From Flaccisagitta enflata (Eukaryota; Chaetognatha; Sagittoidea; Aphragmophora): a stretch of 64,000 nucleotides of DNA. The notes below the pieces were generated by a model, which did no database searches, was not told where the DNA came from, and saw only the letters and a program-made list of their open reading frames with translations. Shown one piece after another: positions 11,886 through 40,463 of this stretch (positions within the stretch are counted from its first letter, which is position 1; the number at the start of each line of letters is the position of its first letter). The DNA lies in contig OZ231126.1 of NCBI GenBank assembly GCA_965153355.1, positions 52,328,001 through 52,392,000 on the forward strand. Direction: 5' to 3'. The position numbers and the translations under genes were made by a program.

Positions 11886-11999
11886 TGTTGCCAACAAGGT
11901 TTCTAGTTTGATTTCACACCCCAACTTGTGAGAAATACTACTTTTATCGGATATTTGTGCATGTATATCAAAATACAGTATAAAATTTGACCTAATTCC

Positions 12000-12300
12000 C
12001 GACCACCGTATTGCTCTCTCAGACCTCGAATCCGCCAACTCAGGCTTAAAATCAGCCCTCTCAGCCTTCAAATCAGCCCAAGCATCTTCATTAGCCTTGA
12101 GCAAGCATTCAGGCGCTCAAACGCCCTAAATCAGCCTTCTTCATTGCCTCAATTATCCTAGGCAGGACGAATGAAAGTCCGCATGTTCTACGGGACTTAG
12201 TCACCTTCCAGGCCGCTGCTCTGCTTCCCCTCACTCAAATTTACAGTCATGCAAAGAAGGGCAATAGGTACCGCCGACCACATATTGCCCTTAAGCGACT
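12000..12300. mobile_element. Family-F element 7, right end
   Basis: CTCAGACCTCGAATC-type core (12015-12100), then diverged CTACGGGACTTAGTCACC, GGCCGCTGCTCTGCTTCCCC and GGTACCGCCGACCA. Confidence 0.55.
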
Positions 12301-12980
12301 GGTTATACATTTCCGCACCCTGTTACTACTGACGTGTTACGAATTAGAAGGGTAATCCTGATAAACATTGGACTTAGCAACAATAAAATGTGTGATAACT
12401 CTATCCGATAGTCCTTGAGGTACCTTCTTGAAACGTCAGTTGTCCGGCAATTTCAGCCAATAAAGGTATAAAAGCAACAATTCTAAAATGAATATTTAAT
12501 AAATAAATGGAACAAATACAGGGTTTACAGTTGGACATTCACATTCTCAACGGAAGGGGTAAACACATTCAGATCCAGATGTTTGAAAAATACAAATATG
12601 GAAAGAGGGTTTGGCGCAGTTTCAACATATGGTATGATTTTGATAAAACCATTAACTACTACGATGCTCCGAACAGACACATATTGAACTGAACATTTTG
12701 GAACTGATAAGTTCAGGAAAATGGTGGAGAATAATGCCGTAGATGAAAAATCCAAATCATTACCGATGCGATATTCATCTGATAATTCACAGACAAATCT
12801 TCACTGTCAATAACTTATGACGCGCATGTGTGAACCGATAACTTGCTAATAAGTCGATTGGGCCGTCTGTTGCTCTGTCTTCTTCTGTAAAAAGTCCTCT
12901 TGAATCTTGTCACTTAAATTCTCGTCTTGACCAACATGAATTCGGATTAATATCAGAATTTTAAGTCATTCACCACGTTA

Positions 12981-13222
12981 ACAGGGACCAGAAACGTTTA
13001 AGAAGCGTGATCTAATTCCATCCACAACTGTACTCAGATTTCCCATTTTAAAATTTTGAACTCATATGACCTTAGACCTGAGATATTTTTGCGGCTGAAG
13101 GGTCCCAAATCTTGACCAGAGAAAATTTTTGGCGGACTGAGCAGATTCCCCACCCTTAAAGTTGATCTTGTGTCAGGTGGATGAAATTAGATCACGCTTT
13201 TTACACAGCTCTGGATGTCCTA
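12981..13222. mobile_element. 242-bp MITE with about 43-bp terminal inverted repeats
   Basis: Begins ACAGGGACCAGAAACG...AAGCGTGATCTAATTCCATC and ends with the inverse (GATGAAATTAGATCACGCTT...CTGGATGTCCT). No coding capacity. Partial relatives occur at 5440-5480, 5660-5700 and 8280-8440. Confidence 0.75.
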
Positions 13223-13890
13223 TGACAATGAGAAAGGAATGGTTCGTTTGTCCAGAAGTGAGGGTGGATTGTTATTACAACGATGAACATTAAGCGTGTC
13301 CGTCGCCCCCCCCCCACCGCCCCCATGTTATCAAAGTTAAGTTCTTTCATTTGCTAAGTTGGTTCATCTATGGCAATGTAAAGGCATTCACAAGAGGGCA
13401 GAATGACGTACATGAGAAGACATAGGGGAATTGACGGAAATGATGCAAATAGTCAAGTGGATGGCGAGTGGGTGGCGATCACCAGAGCTACAGACAAATG
13501 GAACTAACATCTATCTACGCACTAGCGGCGTTTTCATTCAATGAAAAATTGTAGGAAAATGAAAAAAAAGACCCTTGACTAGGTGATTCAGACTCTGGAA
13601 TGTTAGATAAAATATAGAAAATAGATATGAAGAACAGAAAAACAAAACCGGATGGACGTACGGAAATCTGTTTTCTTATGAAATAGGTATGTTCCGTGGA
13701 ATACAATGAGTGTGGCAAAAGAAAGTGATTGCGATAAAAAGTGTCATTATTCAAAATCACCTAAAGTAAAGGCCAACTTTCGCAAAAGAAATTATCATGG
13801 TCATTTCATGAACAAATCTAGAGTAATACAATTCCTAGATCCGAAATCGGCATAAAAGTCGTTTATCTTAATTAGATCACTCAAAGAGGC
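13223..13890. other. Sequence downstream of the SOCS stop
   Basis: About 670 bp with no repeat I recognise. I searched the minus strand for a terminal SOCS-box exon (an LPLP-type Cullin5 box) and saw none. Confidence 0.4.
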
Positions 13891-13893
13891 TTC

Positions 13894-29838
<15,945 letters not shown>

Positions 29839-30039
29839 GGTGACGATTGCGCCGTTTGAGGAAATTTGGAAAGGCGATCAAAAGTTCTTCTTAATCGTTA
29901 TACGGCCTCTGTTGAAAATGGTCGACAGCCGATGCGACGAGGCTCAAACCTGGTAATAATAAAGACACTTAACGTTAACCAGTTTGATTTCCATGTATGA
30001 GGTTATACAAAACCTTTTTTCAGAAGTGCCATCCAAGAA

Positions 30040-30190
30040 AACAAGGCCGTATACACGAGCCGAAGTCGCGTGCGGATGGGCAGGAGCGGCGAAAAAAGCG
30101 TGACTGATCAGCCAAAAACGGCTAAAAAAAGCTAAGTATTACAGACGGACAGACGGACAGAGTGGGTCATAGAGTCGCGTGCACGCGACT
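30040..30190 (-). mobile_element. Family-H element, hairpin AGTCGCGTGCACGCGACT
   Basis: AACAAGGCCGTATACACGAG end; tag GTCGCGTGC 30065-30073; GACGGACAGACGGACAG; perfect hairpin 30173-30190; A-rich flank. It lies about 200 bp upstream of the SOCS start codon. Confidence 0.85.
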
Positions 30191-30988
30191 AAAAATATTA
30201 CGCTCAGAAAAAAAAAATGCCAACTATAAATGAGCTCTGCGACTTGACGAATTGGTCGCATTTGAAAAGATTTTGACGACGCTTTAATATAAGACCAATC
30301 TGAGGTCTGAAGCTTTATTCGTTTGGGCTTTAGCAACAGCGCTTCTAAATTGACAATTGTTTATCAGCGGCTTTCAGCGCAATTGCAACATTCGCATCGA
30401 CGTAGAGTCGTTAGGTGTTCCGGAAATATTTGATAGTGAGCACTTGATTATTCAGCATCGCTTACACTGCGACCCACAAAAAAGGAAACAGCTGTTCTAT
30501 AAGATATTTTCATGAAAAAAAAACTTCTCGATATTTTTTTGTGAGAAATTAACAGAGTGTCATCAAATGAAGCCAATGTCCTAAATCTTACAAGTTGACA
30601 TCAATTGTTTTAAATTTTTTTGCAAAAAGAAGATACGGTGTCAGAATCTGTGTGTGGACTGCAAATATTTCAAAAAATTAAAAAAAAGAACATTTTTTTA
30701 TTCAATTCTTATCATTTGCAGTACAGGAAATCAATGATTATCATAGATCACTTGAAAGATATTCAAAAGGGCTTTCATTTGCCGCCTCTCTCACATATTT
30801 AGCTCAAATTGTTTAGACGCAGAGAAGGAAAGATGGGAGAGAATTGATTTTCAAGTTTGAAAAGGTGCATAACAAAAATGTACCTGTTTAACTTCAAACT
30901 AATGCCATTTCCAAACAAGTAAAGCTAAAAGGCTAAGATTGGTCTAGAATGAAAGATTTTTTGAAGATCTTTAAAGCGGTCACTGATT

Positions 30989-31600
30989 TTGTTTACTTTC
31001 TTCTATTCAAACAGTGGACTCAATTTTGTTTTAACTAGCGAGTTGTCTCTTTCTCAAAATGGTTTCGCTTTCACTGCTATCAAGCATTGGAATAATCTTC
31101 CGAGTGATTTGAAGAGTATTGACAATATTCGAGTTTTCAAGCAAAGGTTGAAACAGTTTTTATTCACTTGTTACGACTGATCAGTTTTTTGTTTTTACGG
31201 ACGGATATTCTTTTACGGAAATGATTTTATGCCTTTCTAAAGTCTTACAATTTTAATGATTATTATGAATTTTTTTTATTCATTGGACCCCGATGGAAAA
31301 AAGTCGCTTTTAGACTTTCATGGGCTATCCACGAGGGCAAGCTTTTTACAACCTTGAAGCAAAACACGTTGTTTATGGAGAATACTGTGTATTTTTTACA
31401 TCAATAAAATGCATGAATTTTCAGATCGATGTTCGATCCATCATCAGATGCAAAGACTGAGACAGAGAAAAAGAGACAAGAGAATTAAAAGGGAAAGGAA
31501 TGAAAAGAGAGAGAGATGATGTCTTTCAACCAAGCTTTTTACAACCTTATTATTTGTAATCTGTGTTTGTCTTCAAAATAAAATTCATTCATTCATATTG
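30989..31600 (+). mobile_element. Non-LTR retrotransposon (LINE) 3' remnant
   Basis: 30989-31180 encodes a fragment ending FTAIKHWNNLPSDLKS...FKQRLKQFLFTCYD-stop. This is the typical last stretch of LINE ORF2 proteins (pattern: A.K.WN.LP...R.......FK..LK..L). About 400 bp of 3' UTR follow, ending in AAAATTCATTCATTCAT, a short tandem tail of the kind LINEs leave. No reverse transcriptase domain is visible, so this is a 5'-truncated copy. The clade (CR1, RTE or Jockey type) cannot be decided. Confidence 0.7.
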
Positions 31601-31619
31601 TAAGAGGGCAAAATGATCC

Positions 31620-32460
31620 TTCATTTTTGAGAGCTTCATGAAAAAAATCATTGTTTTGTCATTCATAAAAGGTTTGAATCAAGTGAAAACCTGTCAAAAT
31701 CTATGACATTCAGAAAGCCCTTCAAAAAATTTGTTATTTGAGCTGTTTTTGGAGTTATTAGCTCTTGAAAGTTATTTGGAAATCACACCATTTTTAGCGA
31801 AATTTGGCCTATAAAAACTATGAAAGAAAATCTATGGTTTTCCCACTTACGTTTTGATACATTTGTCTTCATTTCTACATAAAAACCCAACAAATCAATC
31901 AAATTTGATGGGACTGGTGGCAAATTATTCATTTTTTGAATCTCTTTAAAATGCTCATGAGTAAAAATTTGATTTGTTGAATTTAAACCATGTAAAATCA
32001 GAATGAAAGTTGTTTCTTTTTCAATGAGTCGCACTGTAGTGAAGGTCACTCAATTACGTAACTGAGCTTTACCAGGGGCAGCAACCGGTACTTGGATTTG
32101 AATTAGCAGTAAGTGAGAAACCGGTATTGTGTAAGCGGCAGCATAGAATTATACAGAGCAGTAGAAGAATATAGGTAGATGTTTACGTAAGAAAAAGAAA
32201 GGCAAAAGTAAGAAAAAACGAGGGCATGAAGAGAATGGGCGGAGAACGACGAGGATTGATGGGATGACAGAAAGGATGGAAAGAAAGAAGAGACTAACGC
32301 CCGAAGCTTGGAACAGTAGCAAGACATGTAGGAACCACAGGAAAGGCGCCCCAACCATTCTTATTTCATCATCGTTGAGAACAAAGCGCTATCTGAGCTA
32401 GAAAATCAAGCATCAAGAAGTGGAGGCTGAGAAAGAGAGAGAGAGAAAGAGAGAGAACAA
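31620..32460. other. Unassigned intergenic sequence
   Basis: No gene. A short stretch near 31890-31990 (-) resembles 30720-30800 (+) when translated (HFKEIQK versus HLKDIQK), suggesting an old inverted repeat around the LINE fragment. Confidence 0.35.
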
Positions 32461-32870
32461 GTCATCCAAGGATCGCACATGGTCAGCGGTACCCAATGCC
32501 CTGCTTGGAGTGATTAGCTGAAGAAGTGGAGTGAGAGCAGGGCAGCGGCCCCAAAGGGCCAATGTCATGTAGGACAAAGGGGTGAATTTCCATACGTCCT
32601 GAGAGGGCAAATTTGAGGCCTAGGTAGCAATTTTCCATGATATTTAAACGAGAATTTTGCATATTTACAATTCCTCCTCAATTTGCCATATTATCCAATG
32701 GGAATTTTACATTTTCTTCAGTTTTCATCAATTTTCCATGTTATCCAATGGGAACATGCATTTATTTTTTTTAAATTTTGCATGTTATTCAATGGGAAAT
32801 TTGCATTTTGTCAATTTCCCATGTTATTGAATGGAATTTTGATGCTTTAGAAGCTGGGAGGGACGTAATG
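32455..32870. mobile_element. Family-F element 8
   Basis: Left arm GTCATCCAAGGATCGCACAT to GGGCAGCGGCCCCAAAGGGC, then the same CCATGTTATTCAATGGGAA core as element 6. The right end is cut after GGGACGTAATGACAG. Confidence 0.75.
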
Positions 32871-32956
32871 ACAGAGAGACAGACAGAAAGAGATAAGAGA
32901 GACAGAAATAGGGTGATAGAGGAAGAGAAAGGAAGAAAGAAAAAGATAAAGAATGA

Positions 32957-33042
<86 letters not shown>

Positions 33043-33150
33043 AAATAACATAAGTAAAGAGAAAAAGAAAGATCGGCGGACGTCAACAGAAGCGCGCACG
33101 CACGCACGCGCACACGCATGAACACACACACGCACGCATACACAAACAGG
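32870..33150. repeat. GAAA/GA microsatellite followed by CACG-rich tract
   Basis: GACAGA, (GAAA)n, (GA)n, then ACGCACGCACGCGCACACGC at about 33095-33140. Confidence 0.9.
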
Positions 33151-33440
33151 AATCACCTGCAACCTCTAAGCTGAACTTTTTTACACTTTCTGCCACGAAC
33201 ATCACGGACGGACGCGAGTTCCTGACTAAAGACAGACATGAAAGCTTAGCTTAGTCATAAATTGTCATTATAGAATCCATGTTGATACATGTAACAAGTA
33301 TCAACAGGCGTAGAATGCAACTCAGAAAGGGTGATAAGCAGGGCCAAGATGACGCGTCAAAGCCTGAAGAACGCAAAAGGCGGTTGCAAAGAGAAGCAAC
33401 GTTCGATGAAAGAGCATGGGAAAAACAACGCACAGGGTGC

Positions 33441-33442
<2 letters not shown>

Positions 33443-33535
<93 letters not shown>
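33443..33535. repeat. (GA)n microsatellite
   Basis: About 45 uninterrupted GA units. Confidence 0.97.
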
Positions 33536-33536
<1 letters not shown>

Positions 33537-33539
33537 CAA

Positions 33540-34830
33540 ACTTGATAAATGACGTTTGACGAGACGCGATGCCAGAATTGCATCTTGAGTCAATCCATGA
33601 GCTGGAATTGGATCCAGGCCAAAAACTGACAACACTCAGAAAAGGGGGAAAGCTGATGTGTGGATATGGTGGATCATAGCTTAACCTTTGCTGAATTGAC
33701 TATCCCTGTCAATGCCAGAAGTGAGCACAAACATCTATCCCTTAACCTAATAGCTATAATGACAAATTATAATTGTTTGAGAGATAAGCCAAAAGTCTTG
33801 TTTTCTGCATAAAAATTACTTATCTAAAGGTTTTGAATTTCAGTAACCACTAAATTTAGGTCGTACCTAAAATTGGATATGTAAGTATATGAGTGGAAGC
33901 ATATACTATACAGAAATGAGTAGCTTTTGAATGTTTTATTTTACTTTTATATGTTAAGTCTATTTTTCAATAACATTTCTCTAAAGTTTTTTGTAAGATA
34001 CTTTTTGTTGCACATTTCATAGATGCGACATTAGGTACCAAAAATGACGCCACGCGACCATAGACGTGAATCGAACGCGCAGTTCGGTTATTTTTTATTT
34101 GATAAATCACTGAAAGTTTTCCACTTTTAATATAAAACAATTCCGAATGATTCCAAACACGAAAAGGTCGTCCTCCGTATGTCCCGACTCCCGACCGTCA
34201 CTTGTTTTAAACTTTTTTTTAATAAAAACGTCTTTTCACAGGGTTCATGTACTAATTTCGTAGGCTAAGTTATGCCTAGCGCCTACATGTGTACAATATA
34301 AATGTAGTCGCTTTAAAATTCGTGTATTGTCTGTTTCTAATATTGGCGAAATTTTTTGCTCATAATCTTAAGCCTTCACATGTTCTAAAAATGTTCTTAA
34401 ATCAATCAAGGGCTTAATTAATGTTCTTATATAGTACCCGAGTCTCATAAAAACAAGGCTAAGTGGAGCAAGTAGGTGCGCCATGTGGATGGTCAAACGT
34501 TAGCGTTACCGACCGACCGGCGGACACAGCCAGTTTTCTGGCCCAGCCCATACAGATGTGACTTGCGCCGTAAAAAAAAGTTAGCGCAAATGCTTACATA
34601 AGTCGCCACTGAGCTACGCGCTTAATGTGCGAACAATTGAGATGTACCCAGATTTTCTGACTGGAAAAAAAGTCCAAAAAGAGCCATGCGAGGACGTGCC
34701 TACAGAAGTAAGAGAAAGACAAAACCCTGAGAAACGGGCCTTTGTTCAGAACCTATGACAGGTTGTACAATCGGAGTCGAACGATGATAATATCCCAATG
34801 CAAAGAAATATGAAAGAGGACACAAGTCAG
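33540..34830. other. Intergenic DNA with one family-H fragment
   Basis: 34455-34550 matches the GGTGC-type H element (AACAAGGCTAAGTGGAGCAA, tag GGTGCGCCA, GGTCAAACGTTAGCGTTACC) but its hairpin is lost. No gene seen elsewhere. Confidence 0.5.
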
Positions 34831-34838
34831 AAAATGGA

Positions 34839-34839
<1 letters not shown>

Positions 34840-34925
<86 letters not shown>
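34840..34925. repeat. (GA)n microsatellite
   Basis: About 42 GA units. Confidence 0.97.
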
Positions 34926-34928
<3 letters not shown>

Positions 34929-36620
34929 TAACAAAAGAAGTGCTTGACGATCTACATACCACGCATTTGAGACCCCGAGGTTATTCTGCCGTCGAAGAGG
35001 ATGGATGAGCAAGATAGGCGGATGGATGGTCGATGGTTGTCCACGCGACGTGTGATCGCAAAGCTAAAAGCTTTCATCGATCCGCAGTCAAAATGATGAG
35101 AATGACGACGATGACGATGAGAGAACGGAGAATGAAGACGACGAAACGACGATGACGACGGCGGCGACGACCAAAAGAGGAGAAAAGGAGAGGGAAAGAT
35201 GAACATAACGAGAAACGAGAGATTTTGGATAGCTTGCTTTGATTGATGAAAACCCCGTTGCTTTTCTGCAGGCAGAATGAAAATCAGACGACGGTGGGGG
35301 GGGGGGGGGAGAGAAGATGGAATCAGTGGGACATCGATGAGTAGAAAAGTCCCCGACCCTGAGAGGAGGAGAAGATACTAAAACGTCGTGTGAGAGAGAA
35401 AGAACCCATCTCAGAGATTTGGATTGGTTAACGCAACGAAGCCATGACTCAGCCATTGGCCGTCGATGGCGCTCTAACACGCGACGTCCATCCTTCGACG
35501 TCAGGATACGTGACTCTCAGTCTCATATGCCGTTTGTCGCGTGGGAGGCAAGAAACACGCGATTCACACACGCAATGACATACATGCATATGCGAGGAAC
35601 ATGTGCGACCGCGCGTTCAGAGTAAGATTTAGTTTGTTAGATAATCCCGTGAGCAAGTTGATAGAAATTTCGGTGGGTGTGATTGTCGTCTATAGAACGT
35701 TGGATGTTGTTGAAAAGATGACTTGTCAATGGTAATCGGCTAATCGCCTCATCTTATTCTGTCTCTCTCTAGAGAATTTCATACAACTCAAAAACGATGA
35801 GAAGCAGAAACGCGAAGAAATGATGAGAAATGACGAGAGTATCGAAGAGGCAGATTCAATTAGGTAGATGTCTCGCGGTCCTTGAGGAAAATTTCGGTTT
35901 CATTTCCTCCAAAGAGTTCATATAAAATCCTGTCAAGGTCGTTCTTGAGTTGGTCATTTAACATCAGGAAGAGTATCACAGCATATTCTCTGAAAATTGA
36001 GAGAAATACAGATATATATCCGAGGTATATAACAGTAACGAATTGGTCGCCAAACTAAATTGCGCGATGACATGAGCCAGACGACATCCACTAATTTATA
36101 AATAAGCTATTAAAGATTGAAGAGTAAAGAGGCACAGGCATTCATGTGTCAAACAAGAAGCGAGAAGAAACTTGATTATCTAGATACCAAAGAAGCATCC
36201 AGGACCCATGTAGATTTCTTTCGGATAAAGCTGACGAAAAATATCGAAATTTCCTTGTTACAATTATACAACACAAACCAAACCAAACACATTAGCTAAC
36301 CGTAAATAACAGGCTGAGAACCAAATTGTCATCACTCGGTGTATGCGCGCGCGCAAAAAAAGAAGGAAACGGTAGTCACGACAACCTGGAAAAGGAGGAT
36401 TAATCGTGCGAAAAATATACACCACCCATATTTCGACGCAATTTAAAACAAAATACGAGAACGAAAACAGGTTTGGAGAAGGCAGGGATTGAACGGCAAA
36501 AGTAAAACCTGTTATGCTTTGAAATTACAATCAAAATTGTTCGCTTAAGAATCGACGTTATTTCAGATTAAAGACGAGTTAACTCGGGTGGCGACTTTCT
36601 CGTTGAAATTTCGCTAATGG
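34926..36620. other. Intergenic DNA, no supported gene
   Basis: 35090-35180 is rich in GACGATGACGA; the G-run at 35295 is a mononucleotide tract. Short frames have no splice or homology support. Confidence 0.4.
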
Positions 36621-36629
36621 TTGCCAAAA

Positions 36630-37055
36630 AATAATGGACAAATCTCAATGAGAAGAAAATGATAATTGACTCAAAAGTTAACGAAACATCTGAGCTAACG
36701 GAAACCTGTAACGATAAGTAGTGATTTTTAGATGCGTCTGTCATCTCTATATGAGGGTTTGTTCGTATGTTGGTCGGTTGGTCCGTCAGCCCATCTTTTG
36801 GTTTGCTTGTCGGTCCATAAGCCAATTTGTCCCTATGTTTCACCTGTGCCAATACCTTATTCTTTGCATTTCCTTGCCATGTCGAAATCTGACAGCGAAT
36901 AAAATGATTGATGAAAGTGTTTTAAGAGGCTCCTTTGATTATTCATATCACAATTCAAGTAGTCCGTCCATCTTTATTTCCTTCCAATATCACAGATAAC
37001 GCAAAATTCACTCCACAAAGTGACGCAGTTAGGACGCATCGTTGCCCGATTGGGC
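36630..37055 (+). mobile_element. Dispersed repeat with family-H element of GATGCG type
   Basis: AATCTCAATGAGAAGAAAAT...GATAAGTAGTGATTTTTAG precedes a decayed hairpin (AGATGCGTCTGTCATCTC, 36731) and GTTGGTCGGTTGGTCC. The end GGACGCATCGTTGCCCGATT...GGGCTTGTT follows near 37033-37059. The first 150 bp recur at 41143-41292. Confidence 0.65.
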
Positions 37056-37379
37056 TTGTTATGTTATAGTTTGGTTAGATATATCACGTTTACAATAAAA
37101 AAAATTCAATACAGTATAGTTAGATCATGTGACTCGGTCGTATTCTGTCTCGCTGCTTTAATCTTTATATACTGATCAGCTTGACATGCCCTTTAAAGAA
37201 AAGTTCAGCATCCCTAGAACATCGTTACCATCATCTTATCGCCGTGGAAAAAGTTGGTTCTTGATCACCAAGAGAGCATTTAGTGTCTCAGATTTTAAGC
37301 CAAGTCTGTCGATGGTGATTGAAATATCTTGCGATGACGTCCCGTTTCTAGCCAGCTTGCGCATTTAGCGTTACGCTAA

Positions 37380-37870
37380 ATCCACCCACACTTCACTGCA
37401 CTGATCGACATGTGTTGGGTAGCCACGTCAATAGGCTGTCATTATGCATGCTCAATTGCCACGGGCGCCAGAGTAACTTGGCGAAATCAAGGGGTAGGCT
37501 CGAATCGGGGCAAAACGGGCAAAGGGCCTGGGCATAATAAATAACGGCCAATTTTAATTTGAAAGTCCTCTGCATATCAAAATCTGATAACGTTATAATC
37601 CTCTTGTATAACTTCGATCGTCGTTTTGTGGAGAAATCTGTCATCGCCGACATGCAATCGCGAAGAGACTCGAGTGTCGACTTTTGATGTCGCCGCGGGT
37701 GGCGAACAGATAGGAAAACCCAGAGGCTGAAGGAAGCAGAAATGCCCCTTGCCCAAGGCTGCCTTCGAAAGCCATACCAGTGATCAGGCAGCGGGCATTT
37801 AAGTTCGGTATTAACAAGCAAAGTAAGAGCAAAGTGAGAGTGAAAATGATAAGGAGGAAGAAAGTAAGAT
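37380..37870 (-). other. Unrecognised open frame next to GAAA array
   Basis: A minus-strand frame of about 165 codons is open outside the microsatellite (LPDHWYGFRRQPWARGIS...). I do not recognise it, no ATG or splice context supports it, and it reads into the GAAA array at its 5' side. Possibly an exon or remnant, more likely chance. Confidence 0.2.
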
Positions 37871-37871
37871 G

Positions 37872-38158
<287 letters not shown>

Positions 38159-38449
38159 CCAACTGTCTAACTCAAGAAAGAAAAAGAGAACATGCAAACT
38201 TTAAAAAAGCAATGCGGAGATCAAAAACCGATTACCAAAAATTTAATGGATTTTTGAAAAATGCACGTCATGACAGTTTTAAGTTGATGACCAAACATTC
38301 ATCGAAAATGAAGATGACGTGAGAGCGGAATAAAAACGGCAGGCACAAACAGGGGCGCATGCCGTCGATTAGGCTTAGCGACTTAGATCGAACATAATTA
38401 GGTAGGGCTACTTCGTCAAGGAGCGGAAAGTTAGAAAAATAGTCGCAAA

Positions 38450-38725
38450 AGCATCAAATGGTCAGCGGTACTCATGCCCCGCCTGAGTAAGTTGTGCTTG
38501 AAGTTGAAGGGGAAGCAGGGCAGCGGCCCCAAAGTTAGGCTAAGATTTGGGCCTTGAGGTTGGGATTTGAGCCTCAAGACTGGGATTTGGGCCTCGGGAC
38601 AGGAATTTGGGTCTTGAGACTGGGATCTGGGGAGACGGAGAAGGAAGAGAAGGAAAAATTCCCCATATGTGTGAAAGCAAGGGTCGTCAACCCCTTCGGG
38701 GCCGCTGCCCAAAAAGGGGGACGGG
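38450..38725. mobile_element. Family-F element 9
   Basis: ATGGTCAGCGGTACTCATGC, GGGCAGCGGCCCC, four core units of TGGGATTTGGGCCTC type, then CCCCTTCGGGGCCGCTGCCC. It lies just beyond the PLPP stop codon. Confidence 0.75.
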
Positions 38726-38804
38726 GGGAGGGAAAGAGAAAGGGGGAGGGCAATGGAAATGGAGGGCAAAGGTCACGAGGGAAAACTAGCTTTTTTTTTT
38801 TGCC

Positions 38805-40235
38805 TCAGTGCCAGTCGTCACCATGACCTTTAGACTTGTTCATAGTGTCTTTTCTGTCGCGTTTGCTGTCTTGATTCTGCTCATGTAGGCGCAAAACGAC
38901 GAAGCCAAAGAATGCTGCAACAAGGGCACCAAGCACGCTGCCGGCCAGGATATCCGATGCATGATGTTTATTGTCGAAAAGACGAGATATGCCAACAAAC
39001 CTTCAAGAGGAAAAAATTGGAAAAGAACGAAAATGAAAAGAACGAAAATAAAAAGAAAGAAATGAATAGTCGCAAAAGCGTCAGATGGTCAGCGGTACCC
39101 GTTGCCCCTATGTGAGTGTATGTGGGTGTGTGGTGGTAAGAGGGGCAGCGGAAATTGATATTGACCTATGCTGTTTTTATTTGAGCTTCAAGGCTGGAAT
39201 TAGGGCCTGGAGGCTGGGATTTGAGCCTCAAAACCAGAATTTGGGCCTTGAGACCAGGATTTGGGCCTCAGGACCAGGAATTGGGCCTCGAGGCTGGGAT
39301 TTGAGCCTCGAGGCTGGGATTTGAACCTCGAGGCTGGGATTTGAGCATCCAGGCTGGGATTTGAGCATCCAGGCTGGGATTTGAGCATCCAGGCTGGGAT
39401 TTGAGCATCCAGGCTGGGATTTGAGCCTCCACGCTGGGATTTGAGCCTCCAGGCTGGGATTTGAGCTTCCAGACTAGAATTTGAGCCTCAGGTGGATTTG
39501 AGGCTACGAGGGGACGGAGGAGAGAAGGAGGAGGAGAAAATCCCCATATGTGAGCATTAGGTCATCAGGCCTCTCGGGTCACTCTCAAAAAGGAAGAGAG
39601 AAAAGAAAGGAAGAGAGAAAAGAAAGGAAGAAGAAAGAAGGAAAGAAAAAGAAAGAAAAAAGACAAAAAAGAAAGACAAAAGGACAAAAAAGACATAAAA
39701 AAACAAAGACAGAAGAAAAAAAGAAAGACAGACAAAAGAAAGAAAGACAAAGAAAAGACAGATAAAAAAAAGACAAAAAGAAAGACAAATGGAAGAGAGA
39801 GAAGAAAAAAGAAAGAGAGAGAGAGAGAGGAGAGAGAGAGAGAAAGAAAGAAAGAGAGAAAGGAAGAAAGAAGATAGAGAGGAAGAAAGAAATATAGGAA
39901 AGTGAAGAACCACAAAATCAGAAAAGAAGAAGGATAGAAAAAGAAAGATGTAGAGAGGGAAAAAGAAAAAGAAAGAACAAAAAGAAAGAAGGAAAAGCTT
40001 AAAAGAAAGAAAAGAAGTGGGGAAAAAGAGTAGGAAAAGAATGAGGGAAAAGTAAGGGAACAAAATTGGGAAAAGAAAGGGATCAAAAAAGGGAAAAGAA
40101 AGGGAACAAAAGAGGGAAAAGAAAGGGAACAAAAGAGGGAAAAGAAAGGGAACAAAAGAGGGAAAAGAAGGGAAGAAGGACAGAAAGAGAGAAAGTGAGA
40201 AAGAAAGAGAGAGAAAGAAAGTGAGAAAGAAAGAA

Positions 40236-40272
<37 letters not shown>

Positions 40273-40432
40273 GTAAGAAAAGAGAGAGAGAGAAAAAAAG
40301 AGAGAGAGAGAAAGAAAGAGAGATGAAGAAAATGAAAGAGAAAGAAAATGAAAGCGAGAAATAAAGAAAGGAAGAGAGAAAGTGAGAAAGAGAGAAAAAG
40401 TGAGAAAGAAAGAAACAGACAGACAGACCGAC

Positions 40433-40463
<31 letters not shown>

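Noticed and set aside
31783-32049. 88-codon minus-strand frame resembling 30620-30802
   Set aside because: The similarity is limited to a short stretch and is better explained as a diverged inverted repeat; no gene support.
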